Source: G963556115 sp963677015
GTDB lineage: Bacteria > Planctomycetota > SZUA-567
Length of the DNA: 64,000 bases
Reading direction: 5' to 3'
NCBI GenBank assembly: GCA_963677015.1
Contig: OY781533.1
Location: 2,728,001 to 2,792,000 of the forward strand
A program made the translations under genes and the position numbers. The first letter of the stretch is position 1; the number at the start of each line of letters is the position of its first letter. Of the stretch, positions 26,185-34,858 are shown in pieces. Below the pieces are notes generated by a model that saw nothing but the letters and a program-made list of their open reading frames with translations, was not told the origin of the DNA and ran no database searches.

Positions 26185-26213
26185 TTGACAAAAAGTATAT
26201 ACTATAGTATGGT
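26185..26213 (+). promoter_or_regulatory. Promoter for cheW
   Basis: TTGACA (26185-26190), 17-bp spacer, TATGGT (26208-26213). Predicted start near 26220, about 70 nt before the cheW ATG. A separate promoter and the terminator at 26849 make cheW a single-gene unit. Confidence 0.75.
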
Positions 26214-26291
26214 AAATTAACAGGAGTAGTAAAAGAATTTATCTTATAAAATTGTTACCCGGAAAATAAAAAATTCAAATAAGGAGTGAGC

Positions 26292-26801
26292 ATGAGTACC
26301 AATCTTGACCAGCTGAAGCAGAATATCGATGATATTATGGACGATGACGATGAGTCGATCGCCAATATGTATCTTACCTTCAAATTAGCAGATGAAGAAT
26401 ACGGCATCGGAATCATGCATGTCACCGAAATTGTTGGTCTGCAGAACATCACCGAAGTTCCGGATATGCCTGATTTCGTCAAAGGTGTGGTAAATCTTCG
26501 CGGACAGGTTATCCCGGTTATTGACGTAAGACTGCGCTTTCATATGGCACCCAAGGAATATGATGAGAGAACCTGTATTATCGTACTCAGTATCAGAGAT
26601 GTACAGATCGGTCTGGTCGTTGATACCGTCAACGAAGTACTGACCATAGATGAAAAGCTTATTTCTCCTCCACCTAAAGTAGCAGCTGCAAATTCAGCTC
26701 AATATATCAAAGGTCTTGGAAAGATCAATGATGAGGTCAAGATACTCCTTAGTGGTGAAAAACTTCTCTTTGAAGAAGAACTCGCCAAAATCGCCCAGTA
26801 G
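26292..26801 (+). CDS. cheW: CheW-family chemotaxis coupling protein
   Basis: Cytoplasmic scaffold linking chemoreceptors to the CheA kinase. The ATG at 26292 is preferred over an in-frame GTG at 26286 because the latter overlaps the AAGGAG site. The 169 residues form a single CheW domain: YLTFKLADEEYGIGIMHVTEIV, the receptor/CheA-contact FVKGVVNLRGQVIPVIDVRLRF and VVDTVNEVLTI. An acidic N-terminal stretch (DDIMDDDDES) precedes the domain. It has its own promoter and terminator and no chemotaxis neighbour here, so it serves a receptor array encoded elsewhere or a kinase system of the Frz/Pil type. Family identity is secure. Confidence 0.93.
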   Translation: MSTNLDQLKQNIDDIMDDDDESIANMYLTFKLADEEYGIGIMHVTEIVGLQNITEVPDMPDFVKGVVNLRGQVIPVIDVRLRFHMAPKEYDERTCIIVLSIRDVQIGLVVDTVNEVLTIDEKLISPPPKVAAANSAQYIKGLGKINDEVKILLSGEKLLFEEELAKIAQ

Positions 26802-26848
26802 TCCGCTCACTACTTATATATTATTTTATTTATTTTATACAAACCTTT

Positions 26849-26885
26849 ACAGGAGCCTGACGTCACAGTCAGACTCCTGTTTTTT
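26849..26885 (+). terminator. Intrinsic terminator of cheW
   Basis: ACAGGAG-C-CTGAC pairs with GTCAG-A-CTCCTGT with one internal mismatch and a 6-nt loop, followed by TTTTTT. Classic rho-independent form about 50 bp after the stop codon. Confidence 0.9.
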
Positions 26886-27230
26886 CACCGCGGCAAAACA
26901 TTATTCAACGATTACCCAATTACGTAGCAGAAAACCATTATTACCGAAAGCCAACAGATAATTATAACCGTAAAACCAAATCAAGACAAAATTGTGCCAG
27001 TATAAAATCAACAAAATATTTATGATTTCGCGGCAAAATAATTTGTCCCGTTTTTCATTATCAAATACCGGCATATCAAATCACGATATTGCCATAAGAT
27101 CTATATATAACAACATATAACACAAACAAACAATACAGGACACATACGACCACCTTCTCAACTTTAACCGTATAGATATTCACTTTTCAAACAAAAATTA
27201 AATAAATAATCGAAAAGTTACGAAATTTAG
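26886..27230. other. AT-rich gap before ROK regulator
   Basis: About 345 bp without a supported gene. No strong palindrome, RNA fold or promoter is seen until the ROK promoter at 27231. The strand composition is AT-rich with A-runs. Confidence 0.45.
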
Positions 27231-27258
27231 TTGCATAACACCATGACTGTGGTATAGT
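27231..27258 (+). promoter_or_regulatory. Promoter of ROK gene, apparently giving a leaderless mRNA
   Basis: TTGCAT (27231-27236), 16-bp spacer, TATAGT (27253-27258). The ATG of the next gene is at 27265, exactly where transcription should begin, and no ribosome site exists before it. Confidence 0.6.
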
Positions 27259-27264
27259 CAAAAC

Positions 27265-28491
27265 ATGAAAGGTCAGAAATTAAAAGACATCAAGTCATTC
27301 AATCGCAAGCAGGTGCTCAATAAAGTCAGGAGCGTGGAAGCGACTACCGTCGCGGATATTTCCAAGGCTACAGGGATGAGCCGTACCATTATCAGCAACT
27401 CCCTCCAGCATTTCTGCGATGTCGGCTTGGTCGAGAAATCAGGAAAAGGTGAATCAACAAACGAAGGTGGCAAGAAGCCGCTGCTGTATTCACTGGTTAG
27501 TGATTACAAACTATTTGCGATTTCACATGAGAATATTGATCATATCTATTCAGTAATAGCGGATCTCACCGGAAACATTCTTGCAGAACGCAAGACAATG
27601 ATTGATCCGGATATCGCTGCTGAAAAGGTTATCGAGATTATCGTCAATCAGTATACCGAGATGCTTGATGATCTGGGATACAGCTTTAGTATTCTGCACA
27701 GCATTGTTTTCGCAATAAACTGTATCAGTGATATACATAACGGCATAACCATATTGCCGCAGCATTTTAAAAACTGGGACAAAAACATTAAGTTTAAAGA
27801 AGAGCTGTATAAGTATCCGCAGATATGTCAGGATACAGCTTTCTATACCGACAATGTTATACGGTTTCAAACCCTGGCTGAAGAGCTTGCAGGCAAAGCT
27901 CAGGGATATAAGAGTGCTGTTGTTATGGAGGTTAGAGCTGGACTTGTTGCTGGAATTGTTATAAATGGGGAAATATACCGCGGGGATAATTACCTTGCCG
28001 GTGAGATCGGTCATATGACTGTTGATCTTGATGACGACTTCGTCTGTCACTGTGGTAACTGCGGCTGTTTAGAGAATAAAATATCCAAACGCCGCCTGCT
28101 GCATAAAGGACGTGAAGTCGTAGACAATTTCCCTGATTCCAAGATCGCCGCCAAGGTGCGGGGTGACACTCTGGAAGCGGAGGAGCTGTTTGCCGCCGCC
28201 GATGCCGGAGATGAACTCGCCTGCCACCTGCTTGATGAATCGGCAAAGTGGTTTTCGATTGGAATTTCTAACATCATACTCAACATCAATCCAGAAATAA
28301 TGATTATTCAGGGAGACTATGAATACGGCAGCGGCTATTTCAACACCAAGCTGCGCGAATTTGTTGATCGGGGTATCGTCGCCAAAATGGATGTAACTCC
28401 GGTTATTGAATACTCAACACTCGGTTATAAAAGATGTGTGATTGGAGCAGCATATTTTCTTCGGGAAATATTTTTTGATCAGAAACATTAA
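27265..28491 (+). CDS. ROK-family transcriptional regulator (XylR/NagC-like)
   Basis: Sugar-responsive DNA-binding protein of 408 residues. A winged helix-turn-helix occupies about residues 14-58 (TVADISKATGMSRTIISNSLQHF). The ROK sugar-kinase-like domain follows, with EIGHMTV at 247-253 and the structural zinc motif CHCGNCGC at 261-268. The kinase ATP-site motif is degenerate, as expected for repressors. It lies directly upstream of, and in the same direction as, a xylose-type ABC importer, so it most likely controls that operon, with xylose or a related sugar as effector. A 17-bp palindrome between the two genes (28535-28551) is a candidate operator. Its own mRNA appears leaderless. Confidence 0.87.
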   Translation: MKGQKLKDIKSFNRKQVLNKVRSVEATTVADISKATGMSRTIISNSLQHFCDVGLVEKSGKGESTNEGGKKPLLYSLVSDYKLFAISHENIDHIYSVIADLTGNILAERKTMIDPDIAAEKVIEIIVNQYTEMLDDLGYSFSILHSIVFAINCISDIHNGITILPQHFKNWDKNIKFKEELYKYPQICQDTAFYTDNVIRFQTLAEELAGKAQGYKSAVVMEVRAGLVAGIVINGEIYRGDNYLAGEIGHMTVDLDDDFVCHCGNCGCLENKISKRRLLHKGREVVDNFPDSKIAAKVRGDTLEAEELFAAADAGDELACHLLDESAKWFSIGISNIILNINPEIMIIQGDYEYGSGYFNTKLREFVDRGIVAKMDVTPVIEYSTLGYKRCVIGAAYFLREIFFDQKH

Positions 28492-28534
28492 TATATAAGT
28501 CAGTTCATTTCAATTTAGACATAAATTTCATCAA

Positions 28535-28551
28535 TATGCTCAAAAAGCATA
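28535..28551. promoter_or_regulatory. Palindrome TATGCT-N5-AGCATA, candidate ROK operator
   Basis: Perfect 6-bp arms around CAAAA in the 114-bp gap between the ROK gene and the first xylF gene. Position and symmetry suit a dimeric repressor site. It does not match any ROK operator consensus I can name with confidence. Confidence 0.4.
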
Positions 28552-28605
28552 GTGGTTTTGTTTGTACTTCATTTTTTTGGTTGTTATGTTTTGAAAGGAA
28601 TTACT

Positions 28606-29607
28606 ATGAAACTCAAAGCGCTACTATCAGTTTTGGTTTTAGCAATGTGTGTATGCTTCAGCGCGCAGGCTAAGGACATTGTCATCGGGCTCTCGCTTGA
28701 TACATTGAAAGAAGCTCGCTGGCAGAAGGACAGAGACATGTTCGTTGCCGAAGCAGAAAAACTTGGTGCAAAGGTTCTTGTTCAGTCAGCAAACAGTGAC
28801 GACACACGTCAGATCAAAGACGTTAAGTCTCTTATTACCAACGGTGTAGACTGCCTGGTAATCGTTCCTCACGATGGCGCTGCTATGGCTAAGGGTGTTG
28901 AGCTTGCAAGTGAAGCCGGCATTCCTGTTATCTCTTATGACCGTCTTATCAAAGACTCTGACGTTACTGTTTACCTGACATTTGATAACATCAATGTTGG
29001 TGAAGAACAGGCTAAGTTCCTCGTTGACGCTATCGGCGGCAAGGGCAAGATTGTTCGTATGTACGGTGCTCCAACCGATAACAACGCCAAGATGTTCAAG
29101 CAGGGTCAGGACAACATTCTCGATCCACTTATCAAGAAGGGCGACATCGAGGTTGTACACGAAGACTGGGCTGTGGACTGGAACCCAAGCAACGCTAAAA
29201 AGATCATGAACGCTGCTCTTACCAAGACCAAGGATTTCGTAGGTGTTCTCGTTTCTAATGACGGTACTGCCGGTGGTGCTATCCAGGCACTTAAAGAAGC
29301 TGGTATGGACGGTAAAGTTATTGTAACCGGTCAGGATGCAGACGAAGTTGCTTGTCAGCGTATCGTAAACGGCACACAGTCAATGACAATTTACAAGCCA
29401 ATTGCCAAACTTGCCAAGAAGGCTGCGGACCTTGCAGTCAAACTTGCCAAGGGTGAACCTATCCAGGCAACTGGTACAATCGATAATGGATATACAGATG
29501 TTGCAGCTGTATTTCTTCCAGTGATCCCTGTAACCAAAGATAACATGAGAGAGACTGTTATCGCTGACGGATTCCACTCAGAAAAGGCAATTTACGGAGA
29601 TAAGTAA
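28606..29607 (+). CDS. xylF: Xylose-type ABC importer substrate-binding protein, copy 1
   Basis: Periplasmic sugar-binding protein of 333 residues, family 4 (RbsB/XylF class). The ATG at 28606 has AAAGGA upstream; the N-terminus MKLKALLSVLVLAMCVCFSAQA is a typical cleaved signal peptide. The mature part reads KDIVIGLSLDTLKEARWQKDRDMF, a XylF hallmark, with VIVPHDG, VISYDRLI, GAPTDNNA and VTGQDADEVACQRI. First gene of xylF-xylG-xylH-xylF2 after a ROK regulator. The fourth gene encodes a close paralogue with about four in five residues identical by eye. D-xylose is the expected ligand; other pentoses are possible. Confidence 0.9.
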   Translation: MKLKALLSVLVLAMCVCFSAQAKDIVIGLSLDTLKEARWQKDRDMFVAEAEKLGAKVLVQSANSDDTRQIKDVKSLITNGVDCLVIVPHDGAAMAKGVELASEAGIPVISYDRLIKDSDVTVYLTFDNINVGEEQAKFLVDAIGGKGKIVRMYGAPTDNNAKMFKQGQDNILDPLIKKGDIEVVHEDWAVDWNPSNAKKIMNAALTKTKDFVGVLVSNDGTAGGAIQALKEAGMDGKVIVTGQDADEVACQRIVNGTQSMTIYKPIAKLAKKAADLAVKLAKGEPIQATGTIDNGYTDVAAVFLPVIPVTKDNMRETVIADGFHSEKAIYGDK

Positions 29608-29610
29608 CTG

Positions 29611-31167
29611 ATGTCAAAGGAAAATGGTAAAATTATTCTGGAGGTTAAGGATCTTACCAAGCGTTTTCCTGGCGTTATCGCGTTAAAAGATGTGACTTTC
29701 GATCTCGCGCAGGGGGAGATACACTCCCTCTGCGGTGAGAACGGCGCCGGAAAATCAACGCTTATCAAGACATTATCAGGTATCTGGCCCTACGGCAGTT
29801 ACGAAGGTGATGTTCTTCTTGATGGTGAGGTAGCAAAGTTCCAGGGTATTTATGACTCAGAACAAGCAGGTATTGGTGTGATTTATCAGGAACTCGCACT
29901 GATCCCTGAAATGACTGTTGCCGAGAACATTTTTCTCGGAAAAGAACACAATCACAAATCAGGTATGCTGATTGACTGGGCGAAGATTCACAGTGAAGTC
30001 AACTCCCTTTTAAAGAAGTACAACCTTGATCTTGACCCTGAAGCGGTTGTAGAAGACCTCGGTGTAGGTCAGCAGCAGCTGGTTGAGATCGTCAAAGCAC
30101 TGGCGAAGAATTCCCGCATCCTGCTTCTGGATGAGCCGACAGCGGCTCTTACCGAGAAGGAAGTGGATATTCTTCTGGACATTGTAGTAAATCTCAAAGA
30201 GCAACATGGTGTAACCTGTGTGTATATATCACACAAACTGGATGAAGTATTCCGTATCTCAGACAGGATTACCGTAATCCGCGATGGTCAGTCTATCGGC
30301 ACCTTCAAAGCCAAAGACACCAACAAAGATGAGATCATCACCCACATGGTAGGTAGAACCATTGACGACTTCTTCCCACGACGCAAATCCGAGGTCAGAA
30401 AACCTCTGCTGGAAGTTAAAAACCTGAGCGTACGTGAAAAAGCTAAGAAAAAAGACCTCATTCGCAGTGTAAGTTTTGAGGTAAAAGGAGGAGAAGTTCT
30501 TGGAATCGGCGGTCTTATGGGTGCCGGTCGTACAGAGCTGCTCATGCATATATTCGGCGGATTCGGCGAGCGTATCGAAGGTGAGGTTATCCTCAATGGC
30601 GAACAGCTCAAAGGAAACGCCCCAGAAGATTCAATCAAACGCGGTCTGATGATGGTAAGTGAAGACCGCAAACGCTACGGTCTGGTTCTGGAGCAACCGA
30701 TCGGTTTCAACCTCTCACTCTCCTGTATCAGGACTCTAAGCGGCAGAATACTGATTGATGCCAGCCGCGAACATACCCGCAATCAGGAATTCTTCGAATC
30801 CCTCGGGGTTAAGGCACCAAATCAGGATACGCTGGTCAGCGCCCTCTCCGGTGGTAACCAGCAAAAGGTTGTTCTCGGAAAATCACTTATGACCGAACCG
30901 TCAGTGGTATTTCTTGACGAACCGACCCGCGGTATTGATGTTGGCGCAAAGGTAGAGATTTACGAGCTTATCAACAAGCTTACCGAACAGGGCAAGGCTG
31001 TGGTTCTGGTCTCCAGCGAACTTCCTGAACTTATGGGTATGAGCGACCGTATAATAATGCTCAGTGAAGGCGCTGTCGGTGGTGAATTTGATGGCGATGA
31101 GGCTACTCAGGAAACTCTGATGAAGGCCGCCATCTCCAACACCAAGGATCACACAGCTCAGAAATAA
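29611..31167 (+). CDS. xylG: Xylose-type ABC importer ATPase with two ABC domains
   Basis: Sugar importer ATPase of 518 residues with two fused nucleotide-binding domains, as in XylG, RbsA and MglA. First domain: Walker A GENGAGKST, signature LGVGQQQLVEI, Walker B LLLDEPTAAL. Second domain: a relaxed P-loop GGLMGAGRTELLMH, the standard signature LSGGNQQKV and Walker B VFLDEPTRGID. The asymmetry, with a weak P-loop in the second half, is normal for the family. It starts 3 bp after the xylF stop, so translation is coupled. The 117-bp gap to xylH holds no clear terminator. Confidence 0.93.
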   Translation: MSKENGKIILEVKDLTKRFPGVIALKDVTFDLAQGEIHSLCGENGAGKSTLIKTLSGIWPYGSYEGDVLLDGEVAKFQGIYDSEQAGIGVIYQELALIPEMTVAENIFLGKEHNHKSGMLIDWAKIHSEVNSLLKKYNLDLDPEAVVEDLGVGQQQLVEIVKALAKNSRILLLDEPTAALTEKEVDILLDIVVNLKEQHGVTCVYISHKLDEVFRISDRITVIRDGQSIGTFKAKDTNKDEIITHMVGRTIDDFFPRRKSEVRKPLLEVKNLSVREKAKKKDLIRSVSFEVKGGEVLGIGGLMGAGRTELLMHIFGGFGERIEGEVILNGEQLKGNAPEDSIKRGLMMVSEDRKRYGLVLEQPIGFNLSLSCIRTLSGRILIDASREHTRNQEFFESLGVKAPNQDTLVSALSGGNQQKVVLGKSLMTEPSVVFLDEPTRGIDVGAKVEIYELINKLTEQGKAVVLVSSELPELMGMSDRIIMLSEGAVGGEFDGDEATQETLMKAAISNTKDHTAQK

Positions 31168-31284
31168 TGAAGTTTTACTATTAATTAATAAAGGTATTGA
31201 AGGTCGTAGAACAGCTCCACAGGACAAAAAGTAATTGGGTACTTATTTGTTGAGCTCACTACAGAGTTTTAAAGGATTAATATT

Positions 31285-32463
31285 ATGATCAGTAGATCAA
31301 CGCAACGAAGCATATATATGGGCATCGCCCTTGTACTTATCGCTGCACTCTTCCAAATCTGTCACGAAAAATTTCTTAGCCCGGAAAACCTTACCAACCT
31401 CTCGATCGAACTTGCCATCACCGCGACTCTCGCGCTCGGCATGTTCCTGGTGCTGCTGCTGGGTATGATCGACCTGTCTGTTGGTAGTGGTGTTGGTATG
31501 CTGGGTGCAATCGCCGCGGTACTTATCATGAAGCCGTGGTTTATCTTCGGCGGGGAACCGGGTTCGATGTCTGCCTGGCCAGCATGGCTGGCAATGCTGG
31601 CAACGCTGGTATTCGCACTGATAGTCTGGGCCTTTATGGGCTGGATAATCTCGGTACAGAAGGTTCCGGCATTTATGATGACCCTCGCCGGCCTCCTGAT
31701 TTTCAACGGTGTACACTGGCTGGTTATCCACAACAGTACCGTTCCGGTAGTACCAGGCGGTTCTGACAACCTGCTCTCTATTCTGACCACTTATTACTTC
31801 CCGGTCTGGGCAGGATTCACCATCTTTGCTGTCGCTGCTGTAGCATACATTATTTCAACTATCAGAAACCGCGTACGCCGCAAAAAATATGGTCTGGAAG
31901 TTGAAGACGGTATCGCCTGCATTCTCAGAATAGTGCTTACACTTCAGTGCTTCTTCTTTGTAATTGAGATTATGAATCTTTTCAAAGGCCTGCCTCTTTC
32001 ATTTGTAATTCTCGGTGTTGTTGCTCTGCTTATTTATATCATGACCACCAAGACTCCTATGGGTCGTTATCTCTACGCTATCGGTGGTAATGAAGACGCA
32101 ACCCGCCTATCCGGTATTCCGGTTGAAAAGATCGTCATCCTCGCCTATATTGTTGTCGGTGCGATCACGACTCTTACCGGTTTCATGCAGACAGCCTATG
32201 GTGGCTACTCAACCACAACCGTTGGTAAACTGATGGAATTGGATGCGGTTGCTGCCTGTGTTATCGGTGGTACAAGCCTGCAGGGTGGCCGCGGTACAGT
32301 AGTCGGAGTACTCTTCGGTGCCACAATTATGGCGACCCTCCTGAATGGTATGACTCTCCTGGCGGTATCACCAGAGCTGAAACTTATAACCCGTGGTTCA
32401 GTACTTGTATTTGCGGTATGGGCTGATATTTACCTGGCACGTAAACAGGGCAAGGCTGTTTAA
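31285..32463 (+). CDS. xylH: Xylose-type ABC importer permease
   Basis: Inner-membrane permease of 392 residues, BPD_transp_2 family, with ten or more hydrophobic segments. Family hallmarks: LLGMIDLSVGSGVGMLGAIAAV near residue 52, VPAFMMTLAGLLIFNGVHWLV, GGNEDATRLSGIPVEKI and the final CVIGGTSLQGGRGTVVGVLFGATIM. Length is at the upper end for XylH (about 393 in E. coli). It lies between the ATPase gene and a second substrate-binding gene 18 bp downstream. AAAGGA stands before the ATG. Confidence 0.93.
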   Translation: MISRSTQRSIYMGIALVLIAALFQICHEKFLSPENLTNLSIELAITATLALGMFLVLLLGMIDLSVGSGVGMLGAIAAVLIMKPWFIFGGEPGSMSAWPAWLAMLATLVFALIVWAFMGWIISVQKVPAFMMTLAGLLIFNGVHWLVIHNSTVPVVPGGSDNLLSILTTYYFPVWAGFTIFAVAAVAYIISTIRNRVRRKKYGLEVEDGIACILRIVLTLQCFFFVIEIMNLFKGLPLSFVILGVVALLIYIMTTKTPMGRYLYAIGGNEDATRLSGIPVEKIVILAYIVVGAITTLTGFMQTAYGGYSTTTVGKLMELDAVAACVIGGTSLQGGRGTVVGVLFGATIMATLLNGMTLLAVSPELKLITRGSVLVFAVWADIYLARKQGKAV

Positions 32464-32481
32464 TTTGAATAAGGAATTACT

Positions 32482-33516
32482 ATGAAACTGAAAATTATAC
32501 TTCTAGTATTGGTTGTACTTATGCTTATTGCCAATATCAAAGCATTCTCCATACATACAGGTGAAGCAAAAAAGAAGGCCAAAGATGAAGTTGTTATAGG
32601 TCTCTCGCTGGACACGCTCAAAGAAGCACGCTGGCAGAAAGACCGGGACATGTTTGTCGCACAGGCAGAAAAACTCGGTGCCAAGGTGCTGGTACAGTCC
32701 GCCAACAGTGACGACACCGCCCAAATCAAGGATATCCAGTCACTCATCACCAACGGTGTAAAATGTCTGGTCATTGTACCGCACGACGGTGCCGCTATGG
32801 CCAAGGGTGTTGAGATGGCGAACAAAGCCGGAATTCCAGTTATCTCCTATGACCGTCTGATTACCGGCGCAGATATCACCTACTACCTCTCATTCGACAA
32901 CATCAAGGTCGGTGAGAAACAGGCTCAGTTCCTGGTTGACGCTATCGGCGGCAAGGGCAAGATCGTACGCATGTACGGCGCTCCTACCGACAATAACGCC
33001 AAGATGTTCAAACAGGGCCAGGACAATGTGCTGCAGCCACTGATTGACAAAGGTGACATCGAGGTTGTACATGAAGACTGGGCTACCGACTGGGATCCAA
33101 GCAACGCCAAAAAGATTATGAATGCGGCTCTGACCAAGACCAAAGATTTTGTCGGTGTTCTCTGCTCCAATGACGGAACCGCCGGTGGCGCTATCCAGGC
33201 ACTCAAAGAAGCCGGTCTTGAAGGCAAGGTTGTGGTAACCGGTCAGGACGCAGACGAAGTTGCCTGTCAGCGTATCGTAAACGGCACCCAGTCAATGACC
33301 GTCTACAAGCCTATCTCCAAGCTGGCACGTAAAGCCGCAATCCTCGCGGTCAAGCTGGCCAAGCATAAACCGGTATCTGCCACAGGTATTATCAATAACG
33401 GCTTCAAGGATGTTCCTACGATCTATCTTCCAGTTATTACCGTAACCAAGGATAACATGGACAAGACCGTAATTAAGGACAAGTTCCACACCAAGGAAGC
33501 TATTTACGGCAAATAG
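32482..33516 (+). CDS. Xylose-type ABC importer substrate-binding protein, copy 2
   Basis: Paralogue of the first gene of the operon, 344 residues; the mature region is nearly collinear with it, with identical long blocks such as IGLSLDTLKEARWQKDRD and IVNGTQSMT. The 5' junction is duplicated too: AGGAATTACTATGAAACT is shared by both genes, including ribosome site and first codons. The N-terminus differs: MKLKIILLVLVVLMLIANIKA lacks a clean cleavage site and is followed by a charged spacer (GEAKKKAKDE), so it could remain anchored. Synonymous positions differ widely, arguing against a very recent duplication. The gene closes the operon before a strong terminator. Different affinity, ligand or location compared with copy 1 is inference. 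Confidence 0.88.
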   Translation: MKLKIILLVLVVLMLIANIKAFSIHTGEAKKKAKDEVVIGLSLDTLKEARWQKDRDMFVAQAEKLGAKVLVQSANSDDTAQIKDIQSLITNGVKCLVIVPHDGAAMAKGVEMANKAGIPVISYDRLITGADITYYLSFDNIKVGEKQAQFLVDAIGGKGKIVRMYGAPTDNNAKMFKQGQDNVLQPLIDKGDIEVVHEDWATDWDPSNAKKIMNAALTKTKDFVGVLCSNDGTAGGAIQALKEAGLEGKVVVTGQDADEVACQRIVNGTQSMTVYKPISKLARKAAILAVKLAKHKPVSATGIINNGFKDVPTIYLPVITVTKDNMDKTVIKDKFHTKEAIYGK

Positions 33517-33570
33517 AAACAGTTAACAACAGAAATAACATACACTCTAACCGAACACAAAGATACCCGA

Positions 33571-33604
33571 CCCCTGCAGCTTTCTGGCAGGGGTTCTTTT
33601 TTTA
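33571..33604 (+). terminator. Intrinsic terminator of the xylose-type operon
   Basis: CCCCTGC (33571-33577) and GCAGGGG (33587-33593) form the stem, followed by TTCTTTTTTT. It lies about 55 bp past the last gene. Confidence 0.9.
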
Positions 33605-33633
33605 TCCATAACATCCAGCCAATTACAAAATAA

Positions 33634-33655
33634 ACCGGCCAAAAAAATGGCCGGT
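33634..33655 (-). terminator. Possible galE terminator
   Basis: ACCGGCC/GGCCGGT arms around an A-rich (minus strand T-rich) loop, about 50 bp past the galE stop and followed on the minus strand by TTTATTTTG. The T-run sits mostly in the loop, so this is a weaker call. Confidence 0.4.
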
Positions 33656-33704
33656 CAAACAGACTATAAAAATTCTGTCTCAAATAGCGGAATAGCCGAT
33701 AAAA

Positions 33705-34721
33705 CTAGTCATCATACCCATCCGGATTCATACTCTGCCAGCGCCAGGAATCAACACACATCCGCTCAATACCGTACTCGGCTTTCCAGCCGAGATCACG
33801 TTCGGCCTTACTGCAGTCGGCGTAGCACATAGGCACATCCCCTGCCCGCCTTGGCATTACTTTATACGGAATCTCTTTACCGGAAGCCGCGCTGAAAGCG
33901 GCGATCATCTCCAGCACACTGTTACCCTTGCCGGTTCCCAGATTCCAGATACAGCACCCGGGATTGGTTGACAGCAGTTTATCGACCGCCTTGACATGCC
34001 CTCTGGCCAGATCAACAACATGAATATAATCACGCACCCCGGTTCCGTCTACAGTATCATAATCATCACCGAAGACCCCGAGACATTCGAGCTTGCCGAT
34101 AGCGACCTGCGTAATATACGGCACGAGATTATTCGGAATGCCGTTAGGATCCTCACCAATCAGACCGGACTCATGCGCTCCAATAGGATTGAAATAGCGC
34201 AGCAGCGCCACATTGAAGCTCTTGTCCGCAGCCGCAATATCCGTAAGAATCTGTTCGATAAATAATTTGGTATAGCCATAGGGGTTGGTCGCAGAGAGCG
34301 GGAAATCCTCAAAGATCGGCACACTCGCCGGTTCACCGTAGACGGTGGCTGAAGAACTGAAGACCAGACTGCGGCAGCCGAACTCGCGCATCAACCGGCA
34401 GAGATTGAGAGTACTCTGAAGATTATTCTCATAGTACTCCAGCGGTTTCTGAGTAGATTCACCCACCGCCTTGTAAGCGGCAAAATGAATAGCCGCCTCA
34501 AAGGTATGCTGTTTAAAGACCTCTTCAAGAGCAGCATAATCAAGCATATCGACCTTATAGAAGGTCAACTCCTTACCGGTTATCCGCCGCACCCGGTTTA
34601 AAGCCTCTTCCTTACTGTTATAAAGGTTGTCGACAACGACAATATCATACCCGGCTTTCTGCAGTTCAATAACGGTATGGGTACCGATATACCCTGCCCC
34701 GCCTGTTACCAGAATACTCAT
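33705..34721 (-). CDS. galE: UDP-glucose 4-epimerase
   Basis: Interconverts UDP-glucose and UDP-galactose in the cytoplasm, giving precursors for polysaccharides. The 338 residues match GalE. The start at 34721 gives MSILVTGGAGYIGTHTVIEL with the NAD-binding GxxGxxG, and AAAGGA lies upstream. Active-site motifs: FSSSATVYG with the catalytic Ser/Thr, and NPYGYTKLFIE with the Tyr-x3-Lys pair. RYFNPIGAHESGLIGEDP and the C-terminal AERDLGWKAEYGIE are typical. It follows a HAD phosphatase gene on the same strand after a 137-bp gap containing a hairpin, so the two may be partly uncoupled. Broader specificity for UDP-N-acetyl sugars cannot be excluded. Confidence 0.95.
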   Translation of the reverse strand: MSILVTGGAGYIGTHTVIELQKAGYDIVVVDNLYNSKEEALNRVRRITGKELTFYKVDMLDYAALEEVFKQHTFEAAIHFAAYKAVGESTQKPLEYYENNLQSTLNLCRLMREFGCRSLVFSSSATVYGEPASVPIFEDFPLSATNPYGYTKLFIEQILTDIAAADKSFNVALLRYFNPIGAHESGLIGEDPNGIPNNLVPYITQVAIGKLECLGVFGDDYDTVDGTGVRDYIHVVDLARGHVKAVDKLLSTNPGCCIWNLGTGKGNSVLEMIAAFSAASGKEIPYKVMPRRAGDVPMCYADCSKAERDLGWKAEYGIERMCVDSWRWQSMNPDGYDD

Positions 34722-34818
34722 AGCAATATCCTTTAAATTATGATTCAAAAATAAAATATCTAAGAGTACGTATGATACCCATTTTCCCAGATCAGAGCAA
34801 GGATAATAAATTTATCCC

Positions 34819-34844
34819 GCCGCTGCTGAATACCGAGCAGCGGC
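34819..34844 (-). terminator. Hairpin between HAD phosphatase gene and galE
   Basis: GCCGCTGCT (34819-34827) and AGCAGCGGC (34836-34844) pair perfectly around an 8-nt loop, 15 bp after the HAD gene stop. On the minus strand it is followed by GGGATAAATTTATT, not a true T-run, so termination may be partial. Confidence 0.5.
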
Positions 34845-34858
34845 AGTCACAGAAGACC

